Shown here piece by piece: positions 52,163 through 61,656 of a stretch of 64,000 bases of DNA. A program made the position numbers and the translations under genes. Location of the stretch: the NCBI GenBank assembly GCA_963765815.1, contig CAVXXT010000007.1, positions 372,001-436,000 on the forward strand, in the 5' to 3' direction. The notes beneath the pieces are model-generated. The model saw only the letters and a program-made list of their open reading frames with translations. It searched no databases and was not told the origin of the DNA. Numbering within the stretch: the first letter of the stretch is position 1; the number at the start of each line of letters is the position of its first letter. The stretch is from DATLNF01 sp963765815 (GTDB taxonomy: Bacteria > Actinomycetota > Actinomycetes > BP-191).

Positions 52163-53072
52163 TGATGGGGACGGGTACGCCGAGCTTCGCCGCACGTGAC
52201 CTGAGGAACGCATCCACCTCGTCGACGGCGCCCTCGACGTCTGCGTCGACCTCCGCCGCAGTGATGGGCAGCAGGACGATGCCGAACTCGGTCAGCACCC
52301 GGCGAGCGCGACGGGCGTCGTAGGCCGCCTGGATCGGATCGAGATGCGCCCCGCCGTTGACCTCGAGGGCAGCGAGCAGGTGCTCCCAGAAGAAGTCCAG
52401 CCAGTAGGTCAGTCCCGCAGCCGTGACGAGGTTGAATCCACGCCGGTAGCCGCCGATCCCGCGGGCGACCATCCGCTGGTGGATCCGCCGCTCCTGCCGT
52501 GAGTGCGCCTGATCGCCAGCGACCAGCAGTGCCGCGCGGAGTGCCGCTGACCCGTGACGACCTCGTCCCATCGCCGAGAGAAGTCGCCGCGGCGTGGTGT
52601 GGCGGAGTCGCAGCTCATCCTGCAGAAGGGTGATCGCCTTCTGTGCGGAGACCTCCCGGGCGGTGTGCCTGAGGGCCACCTCCAAAGAGGCGACCGGCAG
52701 ACCGCGGATCTGCCGCTGTCCCACGAGGTCGGGCAGGCCCGCGCGGATGATCTCGACCCCCGGGACCTCGAGCGGGTCTCGCTGCTTCGGCACGAGCACC
52801 TTGACGACTTGCGGTGCGCGAGGCGGGTGGGGCACGTCGTACAGGCGGACGGCCGCGGCGCCGGTGAAGCACATCGGATCGGCGACCTCCGCTCGCACCA
52901 CGTGGAGGCGCTGCTCCCAGGTGGACGGAGTCGTGGCAGAGACCAGCGCTCGGCGTCCGAGCTCCTTCAGCTCTCCTGCGCCGAGGCGCCGTCGTCGAAG
53001 GTCACGCCCGATCTCGTCGCGGAGCAGCACGCCGCTGCGCAGCCGCGCCTCGGCAGCGATCGCCTCATCCAT
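52152..53072 (-). CDS. DUF559-like/AbiEi-like nuclease-fold protein
   Basis: A 306-residue protein of a type common in actinobacteria: an N-terminal winged-helix region and a C-terminal restriction-endonuclease-like fold with LDFFWEHLLAALEVNGGAHL, RRARRVLTEFGIVLLPI and an acidic tail. The catalytic D-E-x-K set is only partly visible. It may be a defence-type nuclease or an AbiEi-related antitoxin; no toxin partner is next to it. It is bracketed by two near-identical 54-bp elements. Start 53072 (ATG) was chosen. Confidence 0.7.
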   Translation of the reverse strand: MDEAIAAEARLRSGVLLRDEIGRDLRRRRLGAGELKELGRRALVSATTPSTWEQRLHVVRAEVADPMCFTGAAAVRLYDVPHPPRAPQVVKVLVPKQRDPLEVPGVEIIRAGLPDLVGQRQIRGLPVASLEVALRHTAREVSAQKAITLLQDELRLRHTTPRRLLSAMGRGRHGSAALRAALLVAGDQAHSRQERRIHQRMVARGIGGYRRGFNLVTAAGLTYWLDFFWEHLLAALEVNGGAHLDPIQAAYDARRARRVLTEFGIVLLPITAAEVDADVEGAVDEVDAFLRSRAAKLGVPVPITEL

Positions 53073-53149
53073 CCCGACACAGTCGCCGCCCGGAGCACGG
53101 CGGACGGTCGGCGTACGCCAGATTGTGGATGCGCCTCGCCCCCACCCGT

Positions 53150-53203
53150 CCGAACTTTGCGGCAACCTGAGCCTGGAACCGGCCGAATCGCCTCAAAGTT
53201 CGG
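53150..53203. repeat. 54-bp hairpin element, copy B
   Basis: Same as copy A apart from two substitutions. It ends one base before the stop codon of the DUF3180 gene (53204), again at a minus-strand gene end. The two copies flank the nuclease-like gene in the same orientation. Confidence 0.75.
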
Positions 53204-53659
53204 TCAGGGTTCGGGGGCGGGCTCGGGGACGGTGGGTACTCGGCAGGACTTCTCGAGGCGGAGCGCGGCGACGGTCAGCAGGATCGAGACGGCGACCGAT
53301 ACGACGGCCACGAACGCGTCCGGGTGGGTCTGCCGCAGCTCCCAGTGGGCGAGCAGGTAGAGGATCGTGCCGCCCCACGCGCCGACGCCGAGCGCGCCGA
53401 GCAGCGACGACGCCTTCGCGAGCGCGGCGATTCGCGCGACCGCCATCGGGACGATCGGCTTGGTGCGCGGCTTTCCGGCGAGGCGCGCGCGGATCGACTG
53501 GGCGAGGAACAGCTCGGTCATCGCCAGCAGGAATGTGGTGACGGCGTACGTCGGCGGCAGCGGCGGGAGGTTGCCGTAGAACCAGCGCACCAGCAGCCAG
53601 GCGACCGCGGCCGCGATGAGCGCTGCGGCGGCGAGGTCGCGGACCCGCGTCGGCCTCAT
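53204..53659 (-). CDS. DUF3180 family membrane protein
   Basis: A 151-residue protein with four hydrophobic helices (DLAAAALIAAAVAWLLV, TYAVTTFLLAMTELFLAQ, LLGALGVGAWGGTILYLLAH, FVAVVSVAVSILLTVAAL) and a basic loop KPRTKPIVPMAVARIAALAK. The layout and its place after folK match the actinobacterial DUF3180 family. Function is unknown. The start at 53659 lies 36 bp after folK. Confidence 0.85.
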   Translation of the reverse strand: MRPTRVRDLAAAALIAAAVAWLLVRWFYGNLPPLPPTYAVTTFLLAMTELFLAQSIRARLAGKPRTKPIVPMAVARIAALAKASSLLGALGVGAWGGTILYLLAHWELRQTHPDAFVAVVSVAVSILLTVAALRLEKSCRVPTVPEPAPEP

Positions 53660-53675
53660 CGCGGACGGCCGATCA

Positions 53676-53743
53676 GCTGTGGACAGGTCACAAGATCATC
53701 CGGTGGGAGGGGTGAGTCGCTGTGGACAGGTCACAAGATCATC
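53676..53743. repeat. Two 25-bp direct repeats overlapping the folK end
   Basis: A 25-bp sequence beginning GCTGTGGACAGGTCACAAGA occurs at 53676-53700 and again at 53719-53743 (43-bp period). The copies encode part of the folK C-terminal tail and span its stop codon. The element also resembles the arms of the 1960-2020 hairpin (CTGTGGA, then CACAAGATCA). Confidence 0.7.
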
Positions 53744-54217
53744 GGTTGGGGTGGGGGTTGGGGTGGTTGGGGAGGTGAGGGTGGCGAGTCGGTCGCTCAC
53801 CGGGAGGCCGGAGAGAAACGCGGTCGGGTCGACGTCGAGCCAGGGGCGCAGGACGAAGGCCCGCTCGGCCGCGCGCGGGTGCGGCAGGGTCAGCGCCGGG
53901 TCGTCGGACACCACGTCGCCGAAGACCACGATGTCGATGTCGAGGGTGCGCGGCCCCCAGCGCTCGTCCCGGATGCGCCCGGCCTGGTCCTCGAGGTAGT
54001 GACACACCTCCAGCAGCTCGTCGGCGTGCAGCTCGGTGTCGAGCAGCACCACCGCGTTGAGGTAGTCCGGCTGCTCCGGACCTCCGACCGGCACGGTCGA
54101 GTAGACCGGCGACACCGCGGCGACGTCACCCGCGGACGCCAGCTCGTCGACCGCCTGCTGCAGGTGCGCGAGCCGGTCGCCGAGGTTCGACCCGAGAGAC
54201 AGCACCGCTCGGCTCAC
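53696..54217 (-). CDS. folK: 2-amino-4-hydroxy-6-hydroxymethyldihydropteridine diphosphokinase
   Basis: FolK (HPPK, 173 residues): LSLGSNLGDRLAHLQQAVD at the N-terminus, RDERWGPRTLDIDIVVFGD with catalytic Asp residues, LTLPHPRAAERAFVL. It pyrophosphorylates the pterin. The last roughly 20 residues (a TPTPTPT run and a tail ending in LTPPTG) are unusual and overlap a 25-bp direct repeat, so this tail was probably acquired by insertion of the element. Confidence 0.95.
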   Translation of the reverse strand: MSRAVLSLGSNLGDRLAHLQQAVDELASAGDVAAVSPVYSTVPVGGPEQPDYLNAVVLLDTELHADELLEVCHYLEDQAGRIRDERWGPRTLDIDIVVFGDVVSDDPALTLPHPRAAERAFVLRPWLDVDPTAFLSGLPVSDRLATLTSPTTPTPTPTDDLVTCPQRLTPPTG

Positions 54218-54579
54218 CGGCGACGCCGGCGTACGACGTTCACGGACACGTCGTCCAGCGCGACCGACACCGGCGCCGACGGCTTGTGCACGGTGATCTC
54301 CGCGCCCTCGACGAGCGGGTGCGCGAGGCAGGCGTCGGCCAGCCGCTTGGCGAGCGTCTCGATCAGGTTGACCGGCTCCCCCGCGACTATCGCCGCGAGC
54401 CGCTCCGACAGCGCGGCGTAGTCGACGGTGTCGTCGAGCGCGTCGCTCACTCCGGCCTGCCGCAGGTCGACCGTCAACGTGACGTCGATGACGAAGTCCT
54501 GCCCGTCGCGGCGCTCCGACTCCAGCACGCCGTGGAAGCCGCGCACGCGCAGCCCGCGCAGGGTGATGTGGTCACTCAT
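54214..54579 (-). CDS. folB: Dihydroneopterin aldolase
   Basis: FolB (121 residues): ITLRGLRVRGFHGVLESERR, VDLRQAGVSDALDDTVDYAA, and EGAEITVHKPSAPVSVALDD with the catalytic Lys. It splits 7,8-dihydroneopterin. The stop overlaps the folK start by 4 bp; the start overlaps the NTF2-like gene's end by 8 bp. Confidence 0.95.
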   Translation of the reverse strand: MSDHITLRGLRVRGFHGVLESERRDGQDFVIDVTLTVDLRQAGVSDALDDTVDYAALSERLAAIVAGEPVNLIETLAKRLADACLAHPLVEGAEITVHKPSAPVSVALDDVSVNVVRRRRR

Positions 54580-54988
54580 CAGCGGTCTCCTCGGCCACCT
54601 GGCGCAGCACCGGCGAGCCGTGGTGCAGCGTCATCCGCCACTGCGTGCCGACCCGACGGTAGACGTTGGTCGACAGCACCTTCGCGTCGCCGCCCGGCTC
54701 CCCCGGCGCGGTGAGGATGTTCTCGGCGCAGCGCACGACGGCGAGGTCGCCGCTCACCGTGATGTCGACGTCGCTGAGGAAGAACTGGATGTACGGCGTG
54801 TTGGCGAAGATGACCGCCCACGAGCGCATGACCCGGCTGAAGCCGCGCAGCGCGTCCCAGCCGGGGTGCACGCAGCAGACGTCGTCCTCGTCGTGCCAGA
54901 CGTCGCGCATCCGGTCGAGGTCGGCCGACTCGAAGGCGGCGTAGAACTCGTCGTTCGCCGCCTCGACCGCGACCACGGCCTCGCTCAT
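54572..54988 (-). CDS. NTF2-like/SnoaL-type protein
   Basis: A 138-residue alpha-plus-beta cone: NDEFYAAFESADLDRMRDVW, DVCCVHPGWDALRGFSRVMR, VVRCAENILTAPG and VYRRVGTQWRMTLHHGSPVL. It is a nuclear-transport-factor-2-like fold, often an enzyme or ligand binder. It is inserted between folP and folB and coupled to both (overlaps of 4 and 8 bp). A pterin-related role is possible but unproven. Confidence 0.85.
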   Translation of the reverse strand: MSEAVVAVEAANDEFYAAFESADLDRMRDVWHDEDDVCCVHPGWDALRGFSRVMRSWAVIFANTPYIQFFLSDVDITVSGDLAVVRCAENILTAPGEPGGDAKVLSTNVYRRVGTQWRMTLHHGSPVLRQVAEETADE

Positions 54989-55830
54989 CGCTGCGCCCTC
55001 GCCAGGATCGCTGCGACGGTGCGCACCGCGTCGGCCGCGGGTCGCGCCTCGTGGACGCGCACCGCCCACGCGCCGGCCAGCGCCGCGACCGCTGTCACGG
55101 CCTGCGTCGCGTCCTCACGGTCGTCGACGTCGCGCCCGCCGAGCAGCTCGCCGAGGAACGACTTGCGCGACGCGCCGACCAGCAGCGGTCGCCCCAGGTC
55201 GAGCAGGTCGGCGAGGTTGGCGAGCAGCGTCAGGTTGTGCGTCGCGTCCTTGGCGAAGCCGAGCCCGGGGTCGAGCACCATCTTCGAGACGTCGACGCCC
55301 GCCGCGGCCACCGCGTCCACGCGCTCGCGCAGCTCGCGTGCGACGTCGGCCACGACGTCGTCGTACGTCGCGTGCTCGCGCATGACGTCGGAGTGCGCCC
55401 GCCAGTGCATCACGACGTAGGGCAGGTCAGCGGCGGCCACGACCTTCACCAGGTCCGGGTCGGCGAGCCCGCCGGACACGTCGTTGACGATCGCCGCGCC
55501 GGCCGCGATCGCCGCCTCGGCGACCGCCGCGCGCGTGGTGTCGACCGACACGACGACGCCCGCTTCGGCGAGCGCGGCGACGACCGGCACGACGCGGGCC
55601 AGCTCGGCCTCGGCGTCGACGCGCGCAGCGCCCGGACGTGTCGACTCGCCGCCGACGTCGACGATGTCCGCGCCGTCGGACACGAGCGCCAGTCCGCGCT
55701 GCACGGCCGAGGTGGTGGTGGCGTAGACGCCGCCGTCGGAGAACGAGTCCGGCGTCACGTTGACGACGCCCATGACGAGGCAGCGGCCCAGCGACGGCGC
55801 GGTGACACCGGGTACGGCGGGAGCCGACAC
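54985..55830 (-). CDS. folP: Dihydropteroate synthase
   Basis: FolP (281 residues): MGVVNVTPDSFSDGG (first residues of the barrel), DVGGESTRPGA, VNDVSGGLADP, VLDPGLGFAKD and VGASRKSFLGEL, which bind pterin and pABA. It is the sulfonamide target. GTG start; folE ends 3 bp upstream and the NTF2-like gene overlaps downstream. Confidence 0.96.
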   Translation of the reverse strand: MSAPAVPGVTAPSLGRCLVMGVVNVTPDSFSDGGVYATTTSAVQRGLALVSDGADIVDVGGESTRPGAARVDAEAELARVVPVVAALAEAGVVVSVDTTRAAVAEAAIAAGAAIVNDVSGGLADPDLVKVVAAADLPYVVMHWRAHSDVMREHATYDDVVADVARELRERVDAVAAAGVDVSKMVLDPGLGFAKDATHNLTLLANLADLLDLGRPLLVGASRKSFLGELLGGRDVDDREDATQAVTAVAALAGAWAVRVHEARPAADAVRTVAAILARAQR

Positions 55831-55833
55831 GCG

Positions 55834-56423
55834 CTAACCCCGGCCGATGATGAGGCTCATCGCCTCGCTGCGGGTCGACTCGCTGTCGCGCATCAGGCCG
55901 CGGACGGCAGAGGTGATCGTGCGCGCACCCCGCTTGCGGACACCGCGCATCGACATGCACAGGTGCTCGGCCTCGACCACGACGATGACGCCGCGCGGCT
56001 TGAGCTCCTCCTCCAGCGCGTCGGCGACCTGCGTCGTGAGCCGCTCCTGCACCTGCGGTCGCCGGGCGTAGAGGTCGACCAGGCGGGCCAGCTTGGACAG
56101 CCCGGTGATCTGACCCTGCGCGTTGGGGATGTAGCCGACGTGCGCGACGCCGATCCACGGCACCAGGTGGTGCTCGCACACCGAGAACAGCTCGATGTCC
56201 TTGACCAGCACCAGCTCGTCGTGGCCCTCGTCGAACACCGACGTGAGCACCTCGCGCGGCTCGCGGCCGAGCCCGGCGAAGATCTCCTTGTACGACCGCG
56301 CGACGCGCGCGGGAGTGTCCCGAAGGCCCTCGCGATCCGGGTCCTCGCCGACCGCGATCAGCAGCTCGCGGACCGCGGCCTCGGCGCGCGCGGCGTCGAA
56401 GCCAGGCGGCCCGGGCCGGTCGG

Positions 56424-56427
<4 letters not shown>
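55834..56427 (-). CDS. folE: GTP cyclohydrolase I
   Basis: FolE (197 residues) converts GTP to dihydroneopterin triphosphate, the first step of folate synthesis. SVCEHHLVPWIGVAHVGY contains the zinc Cys and His, SKLARLVDLYARRPQVQERL is typical, and EHLCMSMRGVRKRGARTITS holds the last zinc Cys. The GTG at 56427 overlaps the ftsH stop. Confidence 0.97.
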
Positions 56428-58475
<2,048 letters not shown>

Positions 58476-58483
58476 TCTCTACC

Positions 58484-58506
58484 GGAGCCCCGAGGTGCGG
58501 GGCTCC
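58484..58506. terminator. Hairpin in the hpt-ftsH gap
   Basis: GGAGCCCC (58484-58491) pairs with GGGGCTCC (58499-58506), loop 7 nt, just upstream of ftsH. It could end hpt transcription or form a leader hairpin in the ftsH mRNA; sequence alone does not decide. Confidence 0.4.
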
Positions 58507-58624
58507 TTCCTCCTGCCGCGTGATGTGACCCCGACTTGGCCGTTCGCGCGAGCGAGTGCGGCGGATTCATCGGTCGTCGAGAACGGGTTTGCGAAGGTCC
58601 CACGGTAACACCGGGCGGAGAGGC

Positions 58625-59203
58625 TCAGCGAGGGGACCCGGAGGCTCCGTTGAGGTGCAAGGTGGCGAGGTACGGGAGGTTGCGGTAGCGCTCCTTGTAG
58701 TCGAGGCCGTAGCCGACGACGAAGACCGTGGGCAGGTCGAACCCGACGTACCGCACCTTGACCTCGACCTCGGCGGCCTCCGGCTTGCGCAGCAGGGCGC
58801 AGACCTCCAGCGAGGCGGGCTGGCGGGTCTTGAGGTTGCGGAGCAGCCAGTTGAGGGTCCGGCCGGAGTCGATGACGTCCTCGACCACCAGGACGTGCTT
58901 GCCGCCGATGTCGGTGTCGAGGTCCTTGAGGATCCGCACGACCCCGCTCGTCGACGTGCCGCTGCCGTACGACGACACCGCCATGAAGTCGACGCTGGTC
59001 GGAGTCCTCAGCGCGCGGGCGAGGTCGCCCATGATGACGAACGCACCCTTGAGGACGCCGACGAGCAGCAGCTCCCGGCCCTGGTAGTCGGCATCGATCG
59101 TCGCGGCGAGCTCGGCGACCTTGGCCTTGATCTGCTCCTCGGAGACGAGCACCTCGCCGAGGTCGCTGTCCTGGTGTGGGACGGGCACGTCGCGAGCCTC
59201 CAT
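58625..59203 (-). CDS. hpt: Hypoxanthine phosphoribosyltransferase
   Basis: Hpt (192 residues) salvages hypoxanthine/guanine with PRPP. VLVVEDVIDSGRTLNWLL is the PRPP-binding motif, DFMAVSSYGSGTSTSGVV and RYVGFDLPTVFVVGYGLDY follow. The ATG at 59203 lies 8 bp after tilS; the first 20 residues are poorly conserved, so an internal start is possible. Confidence 0.95.
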   Translation of the reverse strand: MEARDVPVPHQDSDLGEVLVSEEQIKAKVAELAATIDADYQGRELLLVGVLKGAFVIMGDLARALRTPTSVDFMAVSSYGSGTSTSGVVRILKDLDTDIGGKHVLVVEDVIDSGRTLNWLLRNLKTRQPASLEVCALLRKPEAAEVEVKVRYVGFDLPTVFVVGYGLDYKERYRNLPYLATLHLNGASGSPR

Positions 59204-59211
59204 GCAGTGCG

Positions 59212-60204
59212 TCAGGGTGCCTCGACGACGAGCCTGTCACAGCGGCGTACGGCGACCAAACCTCCGGGCAGCGACAGGGGGCCCTGGCCGTGCCAGTCCA
59301 GGACCAGCGCCTCGACGGCGCGGACGTGCGACAGCGCGACATCGGTCGGCGGCGCACCGGCCCGGGTGATCGCGGTGCGGATCACCCGAGTGCGCAGCGC
59401 GTCCGGCAGCTCGGCCAGGACCCGCGTCGACAGCCCCTCCGGGTCGGGCGTCTCCTCGTCGAACGTGCAGCGCAGCCAGGCGTCCGCGGCGAGCGCGTCG
59501 AGCAGCTCGGCGTCAGCGCGCAGCAGCTCGGCGGTGCGGGCGAGCGCGGCCGCGACGCCGGGGCCGAGCTCCGCCTCGAGCACCGGCAGGACGCGATGGC
59601 GGACCCGGCTGCGCGTGTACGCCGGGTCGTCGTTGCTGGGATCCGCCCACGGCTCGAGACCCTGCGCCCGGCAGGCCTCCACCAGCGTCGCGTGGGTGAG
59701 GTGCAGCAGCGGTCGCTGGTAGCGCTCGCGCAGCGGCGGGATGCCGGCGAGCGACCGCGCACCGGAGCCACGGGCCAGGCCGAGGAGGACCTGCTCGGCC
59801 TGGTCGTCGAGCGTGTGCGCGAGGTAGACCCGGTCGGCGCCGGAGTCCTTGGCGGCCTCGTCGAGGGCGGCGTACCGGGCGCGTCGGGCCGCGCCCTCCG
59901 GCCCGTCCGCAGCAGTCCCGACGGCGACCCGGCGCACCAGGACCGAGGAGATGCCGAGCGCGGTCGCCTGCTCCCGCACCCGCTCGGCCTGCTCGGCCGA
60001 GCCCGGCTGCAGCCCGTGGTCGACGTGGACGACCTCGACCAGCCGGTCGCGCCGCGGCGCCTCGAACGCGAGCGCCGCCATCAGCGCCAGCGAGTCGGCG
60101 CCGCCGGAGACCGCGGCCTGCACGAGCGCGCCGGGGCGGGCATCCCGGAGCGCGGCGCGGACCGCGACGCGGACCGCGGCGACGGCCGGGTGCGGCTCAA
60201 CCAC
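59212..60204 (-). CDS. tilS: tRNA(Ile)-lysidine synthetase
   Basis: TilS (330 residues) converts C34 of tRNA-Ile2 to lysidine. AVSGGADSLALMAALA is the ATP-pyrophosphatase loop; VVHVDHGLQPGSAEQAERV, YLAHTLDDQAEQVLL and NDDPAYTRSRVRHRVLP are typical. It is a shorter form without the extra C-terminal domain of E. coli. The GTG at 60204 overlaps the end of the metalloprotease gene by 8 bp. Confidence 0.95.
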   Translation of the reverse strand: MVEPHPAVAAVRVAVRAALRDARPGALVQAAVSGGADSLALMAALAFEAPRRDRLVEVVHVDHGLQPGSAEQAERVREQATALGISSVLVRRVAVGTAADGPEGAARRARYAALDEAAKDSGADRVYLAHTLDDQAEQVLLGLARGSGARSLAGIPPLRERYQRPLLHLTHATLVEACRAQGLEPWADPSNDDPAYTRSRVRHRVLPVLEAELGPGVAAALARTAELLRADAELLDALAADAWLRCTFDEETPDPEGLSTRVLAELPDALRTRVIRTAITRAGAPPTDVALSHVRAVEALVLDWHGQGPLSLPGGLVAVRRCDRLVVEAP

Positions 60205-61312
60205 CGTCGGCGACCGCCGGCAGCTCGTCCGGCAGCTGGACCGGCAGCGGAGTCGCCCCGAGCACGCGTCGTACCCATGCGTCGGGGTCGTTGATCTCGG
60301 CCGGGAGCGGCAGCGTCTCGGGCGAGGCCCAGACCTGGTTGAACCGGGCCATGCCCTCGGCATCCACCACATGCCGCACGAATGCAGCGCCCTCGGCGTA
60401 CTGGCGCATCTTCAGGTCGAGACCGAGCAGCGAGCGGATCATCCGGTCGATCGGACCAGAACCCTTTCGCCGCTCGTCGAACTTCCGGCGGATCTCGGCG
60501 ACGCTCGGCACCACGGACGGCCCGATCTCGTCCATGACGACGTCGGCGTGCCCTTCGAGCAGGCTCATCAGCGCCTGCATCCGGGCCAGCACAGCGCGCT
60601 GCGCGGGACTCTGGATCGCCTCGATGAAGCTGACGCTCTCGCCGTCGGACCCGCCGCGGATCGCGCCGACCGCCCCGCGCAGCCGGGCCATCAGCTGGGC
60701 CGGGTCGAGGTCGCTCGCGTCGATGAACTCCTGCACCTGCTCGGTGAAGTAGTCGCGCAGCCAGGGAACCGCGGTGAACTGCGTGCGGTGCGTCACCTCG
60801 TGCAACGTCACCCACATCCGGAAGTCGCTCGGGTCGACGCCGAGGCGGCGCTCCGTCTCGACGATGTTGGGGGCGACCAGCGTCAGGCGCCCCGCGCCGC
60901 CGGCGGGCACGAACAGCTCGAACTGACCGAGGACGCGGGAGGCGACGTAGGCCATCAGCGTGCCGACCTGCACGCCGGTGATGCGCGATCCGACGGCGGT
61001 GACGAGCCCCGACGCCGCGCGGTCACCGCGCTTCGCGGCGATCTTGTCGACCAGCGGCCCGAGCAGGATCTGGAAGCCGTCGACGTTGGCCTGCACCCAG
61101 CCGACCCGGTCGACGACCGCGACGGGTACGTCGACGTCGGGCGGCGTGAGCCCGGTCAGCTCGGCGACGTGCCGCTCGGCCGCCGGGACGATCCGGCGCA
61201 GCTCCTCGCCGACCTCGCGCGCCTCGAGTGCGGTGACTGCGGGGCCGGGACGCACCAGCCGGCGCGCGGTGGCGGCGGCGATGTCCCAGTCGATCATCTG
61301 CGGTGCGGCCAT
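60197..61312 (-). CDS. Zinc-dependent metalloprotease, DUF2342 (minigluzincin-like)
   Basis: A 371-residue protein: FRMWVTLHEVTHRTQFTAVP carries an HExxH zinc site, and MSLLEGHADVVMDEIGP supplies the third ligand region. The family is widespread in actinobacteria and lies here between dacB and tilS, as in mycobacteria. Some members are annotated as coenzyme-F420-associated; the substrate is unknown. The stop overlaps the tilS start. A good AAGGAG precedes the ATG. Confidence 0.9.
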   Translation of the reverse strand: MAAPQMIDWDIAAATARRLVRPGPAVTALEAREVGEELRRIVPAAERHVAELTGLTPPDVDVPVAVVDRVGWVQANVDGFQILLGPLVDKIAAKRGDRAASGLVTAVGSRITGVQVGTLMAYVASRVLGQFELFVPAGGAGRLTLVAPNIVETERRLGVDPSDFRMWVTLHEVTHRTQFTAVPWLRDYFTEQVQEFIDASDLDPAQLMARLRGAVGAIRGGSDGESVSFIEAIQSPAQRAVLARMQALMSLLEGHADVVMDEIGPSVVPSVAEIRRKFDERRKGSGPIDRMIRSLLGLDLKMRQYAEGAAFVRHVVDAEGMARFNQVWASPETLPLPAEINDPDAWVRRVLGATPLPVQLPDELPAVADGG

Positions 61313-61375
61313 GCGGTGGGCTCCTTCAGCGGTCCGGGGCGTCGTCCGTCCGAAACCCCCGCCGAACGAGCGTGG

Positions 61376-61636
61376 CTACTTCGAGCCGCCCCGCTTGGCG
61401 TTCGCCTTGAAGTCCCGAGCCTTCACGACATACCCCACGAGCGTGAGGAGAAGCAGGAGGACGGCACCCGCTGCGAGCGCCAGCATCAGCTTGTATGTCC
61501 AGTTGTCGGCGGGCGCCAGCTCTTCCCGGGTCGGCGGGATGTCGACGACCTGCGCGAGCGCGGCCTGCGGCGAGAGGACGCCGGCGAGCACCAGAGCGGT
61601 CAGCAGGCCCGTGAGGGCGCGAAGACGTGTACGCAT
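61376..61636 (-). CDS. Small secreted/membrane protein
   Basis: An 86-residue protein: signal-like N-terminus (ALTGLLTALVLAGVLSPQ, then AALA), a short exposed segment, one membrane helix (LMLALAAGAVLLLLLTLVGY) and a Lys/Arg tail. It lies between dacB and the metalloprotease gene. TAGTAT sits 7 nt before the ATG at 61636, so it is probably leaderless. No family was recognised. Confidence 0.75.
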   Translation of the reverse strand: MRTRLRALTGLLTALVLAGVLSPQAALAQVVDIPPTREELAPADNWTYKLMLALAAGAVLLLLLTLVGYVVKARDFKANAKRGGSK

Positions 61637-61643
61637 GCGCCGA

Positions 61644-61649
61644 ATACTA
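61644..61649 (-). promoter_or_regulatory. Candidate -10 box of the leaderless small membrane protein gene
   Basis: TAGTAT on the minus strand, then 7 nt, then the ATG at 61636. It lies just after the dacB stop. Confidence 0.45.
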
Positions 61650-61656
61650 GCCACCG

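Noticed and set aside
52109..53203. Transposon or integron cassette with 54-bp ends as attachment sites
   Set aside because: No transposase, integrase or target-site duplication is visible, and the repeats are direct copies of a hairpin also fitting a terminator.
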